Source of the DNA: Desulfobacterales bacterium CG23_combo_of_CG06-09_8_20_14_all_52_9
GTDB taxonomy: Bacteria; Desulfobacterota; Desulfobacteria; Desulfobacterales; UBA2156
NCBI GenBank assembly: GCA_002771315.1
Contig: PCSF01000037.1
Location: forward strand, 1 to 9,487
Length of the DNA stretch: 9,487 nt
Direction: 5' to 3'
Both the position numbers and the translations under genes were made by a program. The notes below the pieces were generated by a model that saw only the letters and a list, made by a program, of their open reading frames with translations, was not told where the DNA came from and ran no database searches. Below are positions 1-5,617 of this stretch, piece after piece (the first letter of the stretch is position 1; every line of letters begins with the position of its first letter).

Positions 1-452
1 AAAATGGGAATGATCGCAAAAGAAGGGGATCCGTATCTTGGATTATTGGTTTTCTTAACGCGAGGGTCGGTTTCGATGTTCTTGACCACAAGCGGCTTTT
101 TATCGGATATCACGCGCTGAATGATGGATTGTTCCAAATCGATATAAAAAGGGGTTTTGGATTCTGTTTGAAAACCATGAGATGCCACTACCTGGAGGCG
201 ATTTTCCCCTTTTCCGGCAAGGCACAATGATCCGATTCGTGCACCGGTGAGCTTGATGGCTTTTTCTAAAACAAAATCAACCAGTTCCTGAATAGTCAAA
301 TTCTTGTTGAGGGTTTCGAGAGATGCGTTGATTTCGTCTATTTCGAAAACCTTCCGGTCCAGCTCGGCGGCTAATTTTTTGAGCTTTTCCTGAATTTGCT
401 TTTCAGAAAGGGCCATGTCCTTGAGTTGGACATCTTTTTCATCCTCCCCCAT
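1..452 (-). CDS. GAF-domain protein, N-terminal part (C-terminus outside window)
   Basis: The reverse strand is open from an ATG at 452 to the window edge, giving 150 complete codons and no stop. Residues ~8-50 are charged and heptad-like, rich in Lys, Glu and Leu (for example KLKKLAAELDRKV), and suggest a coiled-coil linker. Residues ~50-150 read as a GAF domain: helix LVDFVLEKAIKLTGA, strand ARIGSLCLA, then LQVVASHGF and KPLVVKNIETDPR. GAF domains bind small ligands or mediate dimerisation in cytosolic sensors. The output domain, probably kinase, cyclase or phosphatase, is off the edge. The frame stays open upstream to a stop near 604, but ATG 452 is the first sensible start. Its ribosome binding site is weak (AACGG). 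A -24/-12 promoter lies about 160 bases upstream on the same strand, so sigma-54 control is likely. Sure of the GAF domain, unsure of overall function. Confidence 0.8.
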   Translation of the reverse strand, partial: MGEDEKDVQLKDMALSEKQIQEKLKKLAAELDRKVFEIDEINASLETLNKNLTIQELVDFVLEKAIKLTGARIGSLCLAGKGENRLQVVASHGFQTESKTPFYIDLEQSIIQRVISDKKPLVVKNIETDPRVKKTNNPRYGSPSFAIIPI

Positions 453-609
453 CCGTTGCTTTGCTATGGAATCCCGGGTTCGGATCTGGGAGGCGGGGGA
501 GATGAAATTATCTTTGAAAGGTCCCATTTTCCCCTTTTACCAGAGGCCAAAGCGGTCCCGCAATTATATCGCAGATGCGAGGAGACGCATCGGCCAATAT
601 GTGATCAAC

Positions 610-625
610 AGCAAATCTCATGCCA
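610..625 (-). promoter_or_regulatory. Sigma-54 (-24/-12) promoter
   Basis: The minus strand reads TGGCATG-AGAT-TTGCT. The established RpoN consensus is TGGCAYR-N4-TTGCW with an invariant GG and GC separated by ten bases. Here the GG (624-623) and GC (612-611) are exactly ten bases apart and every conserved position matches. Transcription would start near 599 and read into the GAF gene at 452. The gene immediately upstream encodes a sigma-54 activator, the protein class this promoter needs. Seen directly: the motif and spacing. Inferred: that it is active and used by that regulator. Confidence 0.75.
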
Positions 626-636
626 TGCATAATCCG

Positions 637-647
637 TTGAAATTCAA
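637..647. repeat. Short dyad upstream of the -24 element
   Basis: TTGAA-A-TTCAA is an inverted repeat with five-base arms around one central base. It lies 12 bases upstream of the -24 element of the sigma-54 promoter. It is too close for a classical activator site but could be a repressor or bending-protein site. It is short enough to arise by chance in AT-rich DNA. Confidence 0.25.
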
Positions 648-675
648 TCCAATAATGCTACATCCGGCCATCATG

Positions 676-690
676 TGCCCCGATGTGGCA
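676..690. promoter_or_regulatory. TGCC-N7-GGCA dyad, possible upstream activator site
   Basis: The inverted repeat TGCC-N7-GGCA is centred about 84 bases upstream of the predicted sigma-54 transcription start, within the usual range for enhancer-like sites of NtrC-family activators. The arms are only four bases, so the evidence is mainly position. Confidence 0.25.
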
Positions 691-691
691 A

Positions 692-747
692 AAAGATGCC
701 TGATTTTTTATGCACGGGAAAAGGGAACTCAATCATAAAAAAGGCAT
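692..747 (-). terminator. Terminator-like inverted repeat after the regulator gene
   Basis: The arms are 734-747 (CATAAAAAAGGCAT) and 696-712. The second matches the complement of the first except for a three-base bulge (TGA), and the loop is 21 bases. On the minus strand, 19 bases after the regulator's stop codon, the stem is followed by CTTTTTG, so it could act as an intrinsic terminator. The stem is AT-rich and the loop long, so efficiency is doubtful and a protein-binding role is possible. Confidence 0.45.
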
Positions 748-765
748 TTTGTAAAGTAATGCTCA

Positions 766-2118
766 TTATGATGGCTCTTTGGCATGGGTCTTGGCCAGCA
801 GCGTGTTGCGATGAATGCCGAGTTTTTCGGCTGCCTTGGTTTTATTTCCCCCCACGTCTTCCAGGACTTCGGCAATGTAATGCTTTTCAAAGGCGTCGAC
901 GGCGTCTTTGAGCGGAAGATCCTTGATCCCTGTTTTTAGGGAACCTGTAAGGGGAGGCAAGGCCTTGGCATGGATTAACGGATCTTTGGTGATGGTTACC
1001 AGGCGCTCCGCCAAGTTCTGAAGTTCCCTGACGTTCCCGGGCCAGTCATAATTCATCAGGGTTTTAACCGCTTCTTCGGAAAATCGTATTTTTGATTTTC
1101 CGGTTTGTTTGGCATGAAGATCGACGAAATGCTCCAGCAGCAGGGGAATGTCCGATTTCCGATCTCTCAAGGGGGGGATGTTTACCGGGAATACGTTGAT
1201 CCGATAAAACAGGTCGTCGCGAAATTCACCGTTTTCGACCAATTCCGAAAGGTTTTTATTGGAGGCCGCGATGAACCGCACATCCACCTTAATCACCTTG
1301 TTGCTCCCCAGGCGTTCAAACTCCCGCTCCTGGATGATCCTGAGAAGCTTGGCTTGCATCTTCAGGTCCAGGGAGTCGATATCGTCTAAAAATGCGGTTC
1401 CTTTGTTGGCCATCTCGAGTTTTCCGATGCGGGTGGAGAGCGCGCCGGTAAACGCTCCTTTGTTGTACCCGAAAACCTCGCTCTCCATGAGAGTAAGGGG
1501 AATGGCAGCACAATTGACAACTACAAAGGGCCCCCCTTTCCGGTGGCTTCGATTGTGCAACGCCCTGGCAACCAGTTCCTTTCCGGTTCCGCTTTCCCCC
1601 TGAATCAAGACCGTGCCGTCGCTTTGGGAGATCGTAGAAATAAAGTCGAATACCTTTTTCATTTTTGGGTCTTCGCCCACCATCATCTCAAAGGGAAGGA
1701 CACGTTCAAGTTCGGTTTTCAGGTAGGCGATCTCCTGGGTCATGGAGCGTTTTTCCAGGGCTCTCTGAATGACGGCCAGGATATCGTCCACGGTGAAGGG
1801 CTTCATGATGTATTCATAAGCGCCCAGCTTGATGGCCTTGACGGCAATGGGAACTTCCTTCACCGCGGTGACCATGATTATCTCGACGGTCGGATCGATC
1901 TCTTTGAATTTCTCTAAAAGATCGAGTCCTCCGATATCCGGCAGCAGGATATCGAGAAGGACCAGGTCAACAGCGTGAGACTTGAAACAATCCAAGGCTT
2001 CGGATCCTGAAGAGGCAATGACGATATGGTAATCCTCTTTCAAAATCATGTTGAAGGATTGGCGGATGCCGGATTCGTCATCGACCACCAGAATCGTTGC
2101 TTTTTTCATTAAATTCAT
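766..2118 (-). CDS. NtrC-family sigma-54-dependent response regulator
   Basis: This 450-residue three-domain regulator has the usual length for the family. The receiver (about 5-120) has the acidic pair D13/D14, phosphoacceptor D56 in LVLLDILLPD, T84 and K106 (IMKPF). The AAA+ sigma-54 activation domain (about 145-370) has Walker A GESGTGKE (174-181), the sigma-54-contacting loop GAFTGA (221-226) and Walker B FLDDI. In Walker B the second acid is Asp246, where Glu is usual. A Fis-type helix-turn-helix (NKTKAAEKLGIHRNT) ends the protein. Start ATG 2118 is supported by AGGAG four bases upstream; Met4 is an alternative. Phosphorylation should drive ATP-dependent open-complex formation by RpoN. 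It is divergent from the acyltransferase-kinase operon, and that kinase is its likely partner. A -24/-12 promoter lies just downstream. The specific signal is unknown. Family assignment is very secure. Confidence 0.96.
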   Translation of the reverse strand: MNLMKKATILVVDDESGIRQSFNMILKEDYHIVIASSGSEALDCFKSHAVDLVLLDILLPDIGGLDLLEKFKEIDPTVEIIMVTAVKEVPIAVKAIKLGAYEYIMKPFTVDDILAVIQRALEKRSMTQEIAYLKTELERVLPFEMMVGEDPKMKKVFDFISTISQSDGTVLIQGESGTGKELVARALHNRSHRKGGPFVVVNCAAIPLTLMESEVFGYNKGAFTGALSTRIGKLEMANKGTAFLDDIDSLDLKMQAKLLRIIQEREFERLGSNKVIKVDVRFIAASNKNLSELVENGEFRDDLFYRINVFPVNIPPLRDRKSDIPLLLEHFVDLHAKQTGKSKIRFSEEAVKTLMNYDWPGNVRELQNLAERLVTITKDPLIHAKALPPLTGSLKTGIKDLPLKDAVDAFEKHYIAEVLEDVGGNKTKAAEKLGIHRNTLLAKTHAKEPS

Positions 2119-2124
2119 GATACT

Positions 2125-2138
2125 CCTATACTTATAGG
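2125..2138. repeat. Inverted repeat at the regulator's leader
   Basis: CCTATA-CT-TATAGG is a perfect six-base-arm dyad. On the minus strand it directly precedes and partly overlaps the AGGAG ribosome binding site of the response regulator. Binding or hairpin formation here could limit the regulator's own expression. Confidence 0.4.
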
Positions 2139-2239
2139 CGAACCGGCCTGGGTAAAACCCTTCGGGCTGTAGATGGATGTTTATATATCACAAATTCTGA
2201 TGAATGTTATCCCTTTTTTGCTTACATGCCATCCCTCTC

Positions 2240-2251
2240 CAGGCCGGCCTG
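2240..2251. repeat. Perfect 12-base palindrome with a partial second copy
   Basis: CAGGCCGGCCTG is self-complementary over all 12 bases. Its right part, CCGGCCTG, occurs again in the same orientation at 2143-2150, about 100 bases away. It is strongly GC-rich in an otherwise T-rich region, so it stands out as a possible protein-binding site. Confidence 0.4.
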
Positions 2252-2302
2252 ATTTTAGGAAGCCTTTTGAATCGGCTAAACCCAATAAGCGCCCAAATTT
2301 CA

Positions 2303-2316
2303 GTGCAATATTGCAC
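2303..2316. promoter_or_regulatory. Perfect 14-base palindrome, candidate activator-binding site
   Basis: GTGCAATATTGCAC is self-complementary across 14 bases. Dyads of this size with TGCA-type outer halves are common as binding sites of Fis-type domains of NtrC-family activators. It sits 185 bases before the regulator's start codon and about 180 bases upstream of the near sigma-54 motif at 2493, distances compatible with an upstream activator site for either gene. The palindrome is seen directly; the protein that binds it is inferred. Confidence 0.5.
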
Positions 2317-2404
2317 AAAAACCAGGGCGTTTTTTTCTTTCATAAAAAAGCTTTTGAACGGTTTTTCTTTGTGCTATGTCTTTGATGCTTTTTTCCGCTC
2401 CTAA

Positions 2405-2428
2405 CTGCTTGTCCGGCAGGGTTTTTTT
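2405..2428 (+). terminator. Weak hairpin followed by T-run in the leader region
   Basis: CTGC-N7-GCAG is followed by GG and seven T residues. With only four base pairs in the stem it is a marginal intrinsic terminator. If real, it would stop transcripts that begin far upstream in the divergent region before they reach the acyltransferase gene. Confidence 0.2.
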
Positions 2429-2452
2429 GACCGAAAACGAATATATCTCTTT

Positions 2453-2472
2453 TTTTTATCAGGATATAAAAA
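2453..2472. repeat. AT-rich inverted repeat
   Basis: TTTTTAT-N6-ATAAAAA is a seven-base-arm dyad about 25 bases before the first possible start of the acyltransferase gene. Its pure A/T content makes chance occurrence plausible. Confidence 0.2.
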
Positions 2473-2492
2473 GAATCCGCGTTTTTAATAAG

Positions 2493-2509
2493 TTGGCATG
2501 ATTATTGAA
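2493..2509 (+). promoter_or_regulatory. Near-match to a sigma-54 promoter overlapping a start codon
   Basis: The sequence TTGGCATG-ATTA-TTGAA matches the -24 half of the RpoN consensus perfectly with correct spacing, but the -12 half has GA where GC is nearly invariant. It overlaps ATG 2498. If used, transcription would begin near 2519, and the acyltransferase would have to start at the ATG at 2573. The -12 mismatch keeps this tentative. Confidence 0.3.
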
Positions 2510-3574
2510 GGCCTATCTTTGGTTATCAGAGGTTTTTTCAGCAAATATTGGACAGGCGATAATAAAAACGGCATGCAACTCAGTACATTCCTACAATCCA
2601 AAACCAATCTTTTTATATGCCGAACACTGGGATGGCGTTTCAGCTACGGTTATATTGCCTTTTTAGGTAAACTTTACTTTTTTTTCAGGCGAAAAGAAAG
2701 AAGAACCATCAAACATGCAATTCACGCCGTCTTTTTGGGCCAAAAGAGCAAAGCTGAGATCCGGGAAACCACCCGGGCAGTCTTTCGTGGCATCATCTCC
2801 CATTATTTCGAAAAGTTATTCAATGCATACTCCTCTACGGAATTGTTAAAGGCCTTTTTTGAAAGCCACGTCCGATGTGACAACATCAACGTCATGAAGG
2901 AATCGCTTACCGACGGGAAAGGCGCGCTTTTGATCACCGGACATTTCGGGGGCGTGGAGCTCATCCCGGGCTACCTCGGCGTCAACCAGATCCCTGTTTC
3001 CATCATCGCCAAATTCAAGACCGACCATCTCCGGCAGACGCTGTTCGATAAGTGCTCCGCCTTTTCCACCCGCATCATCGATCCCAACCTGACTCCCAAT
3101 GTGATTAAAGAGATCTGTTCGAACCTAAAGGAAAACCGAATCGTCGTCACCCAGTGCGACGAAATCGAAGAGTGGCGCCCTTCAAAGAAAGATAAAATCT
3201 TTTTTCTTGGAAAGCTCGTTTGGCTGGACAAGACCATGAACATATTGACCAAGCGAACCCAGGCCGCCATCCTGTTCGGACTGATGCACCGATCCAAGAG
3301 CAGCGGGTATGAATTCATCGTGACCCCCCTGAATGATATGGCAAAGCAGCTCAAACATCACGCCGAAGCGTCTTTAGGAGAAATCCTTTTGAAGGGTCTG
3401 GAAAGCTTTATTTATCAGTATCCGGAGGATTGGTACGAGTGGAAAAAATACTTCCGCATGGAAACCGTTCCTTCCGAACAGATTCTTCAAGAGCCTCTCG
3501 TGCCGGAACCGGTGCTTAGCACCACCGTGTTGAAACCGACACGAAAAACGATTCTTTCACCAAACCCCTTATGA
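2498..3574 (+). CDS. LpxL/HtrB-like lysophospholipid acyltransferase family protein
   Basis: This 358-residue protein belongs to the bacterial lipid-A-type acyltransferase family, which transfers acyl groups onto lipid or glycolipid acceptors at the inner membrane. The catalytic motif H-x4-E is present as HFGGVE (H149, E154), preceded by the typical strand GALLITG. The later FFLGK and the C-terminal PEDWYEW also fit the family. Residues ~50-64 (YGYIAFLGKLYFFF) form the short hydrophobic membrane-associating segment. The last ~37 residues are a Pro-rich tail without family match. The start is uncertain. ATG 2498 lacks a clear ribosome binding site and overlaps a sigma-54-like motif, while Met26 (2573) would give an N-terminus more typical of the family but also lacks one. 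It is first gene of a tight operon, 24 bases before the kinase. Substrate cannot be deduced; the setting does not look like a lipid A locus. Confidence 0.85.
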   Translation: MIIEGLSLVIRGFFSKYWTGDNKNGMQLSTFLQSKTNLFICRTLGWRFSYGYIAFLGKLYFFFRRKERRTIKHAIHAVFLGQKSKAEIRETTRAVFRGIISHYFEKLFNAYSSTELLKAFFESHVRCDNINVMKESLTDGKGALLITGHFGGVELIPGYLGVNQIPVSIIAKFKTDHLRQTLFDKCSAFSTRIIDPNLTPNVIKEICSNLKENRIVVTQCDEIEEWRPSKKDKIFFLGKLVWLDKTMNILTKRTQAAILFGLMHRSKSSGYEFIVTPLNDMAKQLKHHAEASLGEILLKGLESFIYQYPEDWYEWKKYFRMETVPSEQILQEPLVPEPVLSTTVLKPTRKTILSPNPL

Positions 3575-3598
3575 TCACCTTCAGTCGAACCCGTTGAT

Positions 3599-5608
3599 AT
3601 GGAAAAAGAGGTCAATTGCACCAACTCGGGTGTTATCGTAAGTTACATCAAAACACACGCCAAAGAGCGTCTTCCGGAGCTTCTTGAGGACCTGCACCCG
3701 GAAATTGACGCCCTTCCCGATCCTGAAGCATTTCTCAGCGATCCCAACAACTGGATATCCAGCGATATCATTACAAAACTTTACGACCGCACCAAAAAAA
3801 TACTTAATGATGACTTGGCGCCTTTCTATATCGCCAAATTCGCCATTGAAAAAACCAATCTTGGATTTAAAGGTATTATTGTTAAGATATTCAGTTCATT
3901 TGATATGGCTTTAAAAAATGCCCAGCGAATCAATGCCAAATGGAACAAAACGAAGGTTGTGGATTTAGTTAAAAAAGATTACGACTCGGCGATCATCCGA
4001 CTGCGTTGGCATCCTGAAATGTCGATTAATAAAGATCTTTGTCTGTACAACAAAGGGATTTACACCTTTATGCCTACCCTCTGGGGACAGGGTCCTCTTA
4101 AACTGACCGAGGATGCATGCTACTTTGAAGGGGCTCCATATTGTGAATACCACCTGCAGTGGGCTGAAAGGAAAAAGCTTCTCAGTTTCGTAGGAGATTT
4201 TTTCCGATCCAAGTCGGTTCTTCTGGAAACCATCAAGGAAATCGAAAAAGACAAAGAGATTATTGAACAAAAATACGAAGAAGTCAATCGCCTCAACATC
4301 GAATTGAACCGCAAAATCAAACAGCTCACCGCCATCCAGGAGACCGGAAAAGCCATTCTTTCCATACTGGATTTGGAGCAACTGCTCACGGTGATCATGA
4401 ATCTTTTGGCCACCGTCTGCCGGATTCGGCGGGCCACCATTATGCTGGTCAATGAAGAAGAGAGTTGCCTCGAGTACATCTATGGCACAGGATTCGGCGA
4501 AGAAGTTCCTGAGGAAATTAAAAATTATCGAGTCCCCATGGACCGGCTCAGCAACATCCTGGCACGCGTGGCCAGTACCGGACAGTCCGAATATGTCCCG
4601 GAAGTCAAGCGCTCCAGCCTCCGGAAGGGAAATGTCCTTTTAGCGCGGGCGAACCCGACTTCGGTATATGTGGTGCCGCTGATAACCCGATCCAAGGTGA
4701 TCGGGATCATCGCCACCGATGCTGTGGAAGATCACGGGATCCCCGAAGGAACCCGTCAGACCCTAAATGTCTTCGCCCCACAGATTGCCATCGCCATTCA
4801 AAACGCGCGGTTATATCAGAACCTTCAACAGAAGATGAAGGAGCTGAACCAATCCAGGGCACTGCTGAGCCGAGCGGAAAAACTCTCTTTTTTAGGAAAC
4901 ATGGCAGCCAGGCTTGCCCACGAAATCAAGAATCCCCTCACCGCCATCGGCACCTTTATACAGATGCTCCCGAAAAAATTCGACGATCCCGAATTTCGAA
5001 ACGAGTTTTATCATATTGCCCTGGAGGAAACCAATCGCGTAAACAATCTGATCACTGAATTGCTGGATCTTACAAAGACCAAGGAATCCAATTTCGAGCT
5101 GGACGACCTGCACGGACTCATCAAAAAGATGGTGATGCTGGTCACGCCCCAGAGCAAAGGAAAAAAGATTACAATTACTACTCATCTGGATCCATCCATC
5201 GAAAAAGTGTGGATGGATTCTGAAAAAATAAAGCAGGTCATCCTGAACCTGCTTTCCAATGCCATCGAATTTACGCCTGAAAAGGGAAAAATCAATATTG
5301 AGACCCGGCGACGTCAGTTAAAAGGGAAACCGGAGGCGATCCAGATTAAAATCCGGGATACCGGCATCGGTATCCCCAAATCGAACATGGACCTGATCTT
5401 CGACCCCTATTTTACCACCAAATATAAGAGTTCCATGCACAATGGTACCGTCCTGGGTCTTTTTATCACACACCAGAACATGCAGGACCACGGCGGCAAC
5501 ATCGAAGTAGAAAGCATTATCAACAAGGGGACCACGTTCACGCTGACCCTTCCTGCGATAAGCAAAGAGCAATCCACTCCCTCCAAGACCCATGGAAAGG
5601 ACGGCTGA
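3599..5608 (+). CDS. Soluble GAF-domain sensor histidine kinase
   Basis: This 669-residue protein has no transmembrane segment, so it senses a cytoplasmic signal. Residues 1-190 form an N-terminal sensor module, perhaps V4R- or heme-NO-domain-like, ending in CYFEGAPYCEYH with C174 and C182; this assignment is uncertain. Residues ~205-245 are a coiled coil, ~245-405 a GAF domain, and ~425-492 HisKA with H-box LAHEIKNPLTAIG (H441). The HATPase domain (~535-655) has the N box ILNLLSNAIEF, G1 DTGIGIP and F box FDPYFTTK. The G2 box reads GTVLGL (616-621) where GTGLGL is usual. It should autophosphorylate H441 and pass the phosphate to a receiver; the divergent NtrC-type regulator is the likely recipient, since no receiver is fused here. 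ATG 3599 has no good ribosome binding site, so translational coupling to the acyltransferase is likely. It is in the same frame as that gene, separated by a TGA. Confidence 0.93.
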   Translation: MEKEVNCTNSGVIVSYIKTHAKERLPELLEDLHPEIDALPDPEAFLSDPNNWISSDIITKLYDRTKKILNDDLAPFYIAKFAIEKTNLGFKGIIVKIFSSFDMALKNAQRINAKWNKTKVVDLVKKDYDSAIIRLRWHPEMSINKDLCLYNKGIYTFMPTLWGQGPLKLTEDACYFEGAPYCEYHLQWAERKKLLSFVGDFFRSKSVLLETIKEIEKDKEIIEQKYEEVNRLNIELNRKIKQLTAIQETGKAILSILDLEQLLTVIMNLLATVCRIRRATIMLVNEEESCLEYIYGTGFGEEVPEEIKNYRVPMDRLSNILARVASTGQSEYVPEVKRSSLRKGNVLLARANPTSVYVVPLITRSKVIGIIATDAVEDHGIPEGTRQTLNVFAPQIAIAIQNARLYQNLQQKMKELNQSRALLSRAEKLSFLGNMAARLAHEIKNPLTAIGTFIQMLPKKFDDPEFRNEFYHIALEETNRVNNLITELLDLTKTKESNFELDDLHGLIKKMVMLVTPQSKGKKITITTHLDPSIEKVWMDSEKIKQVILNLLSNAIEFTPEKGKINIETRRRQLKGKPEAIQIKIRDTGIGIPKSNMDLIFDPYFTTKYKSSMHNGTVLGLFITHQNMQDHGGNIEVESIINKGTTFTLTLPAISKEQSTPSKTHGKDG

Positions 5609-5617
5609 AAGCCCTCG

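Larger units (their letters stand above)
453..765. other. Intergenic region between regulator gene and GAF gene
   Basis: These 313 bases separate two genes on the minus strand. No convincing gene is seen; short plus-strand open frames here have no protein-like composition. In the direction of transcription it holds a terminator-like inverted repeat (696-747), a small TGCC-N7-GGCA dyad (676-690), a TTGAA-A-TTCAA dyad (637-647), a sigma-54-type promoter (610-625), and an untranslated leader of roughly 145 bases before the GAF start codon. Confidence 0.6.
2119..2497. other. Divergent intergenic regulatory region
   Basis: These 379 bases lie between the divergently transcribed regulator and the acyltransferase operon. 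The region is rich in T-runs and no credible gene is seen; the short plus-strand open frames here are Phe-rich and unlike proteins. It contains an inverted repeat at the regulator's leader (2125-2138), two perfect palindromes (2240-2251 and 2303-2316), a weak hairpin plus T-run (2405-2428), an AT-rich inverted repeat (2453-2472), and the beginning of a near sigma-54 promoter at 2493. Confidence 0.7.

Noticed and set aside
766..810. The regulator's C-terminus (LLAKTHAKEPS) looked unlike the usual end after a Fis-type helix, suggesting a frameshift.
   Set aside because: The helix-turn-helix is complete, the overall length is normal, and this part of the family is variable.
396..911. Plus-strand open frames across the GAF-regulator gap.
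   Set aside because: They run antisense into the GAF and regulator genes, lack domain-like composition and cover the sigma-54 promoter.
2173..2404. Two overlapping plus-strand open frames of 66-70 residues in the divergent intergenic region.
   Set aside because: Phe/Lys-rich translation of T-tracts, no ribosome binding site, and they cover the palindromes; best explained as non-coding regulatory DNA.
2427..2470. TTGACC and TATAAA before the acyltransferase as a sigma-70 promoter.
   Set aside because: They are 32 bases apart, far from the required ~17; no other -10 box fits TTGACC.
3572..3598. The TGA between the acyltransferase and kinase is in frame with both, suggesting readthrough or selenocysteine fusion.
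   Set aside because: The acyltransferase is already full length with a tail, the kinase has its own complete N-terminal module and ATG, and no selenocysteine-insertion hairpin is seen. An in-frame neighbour arises by chance one time in three.
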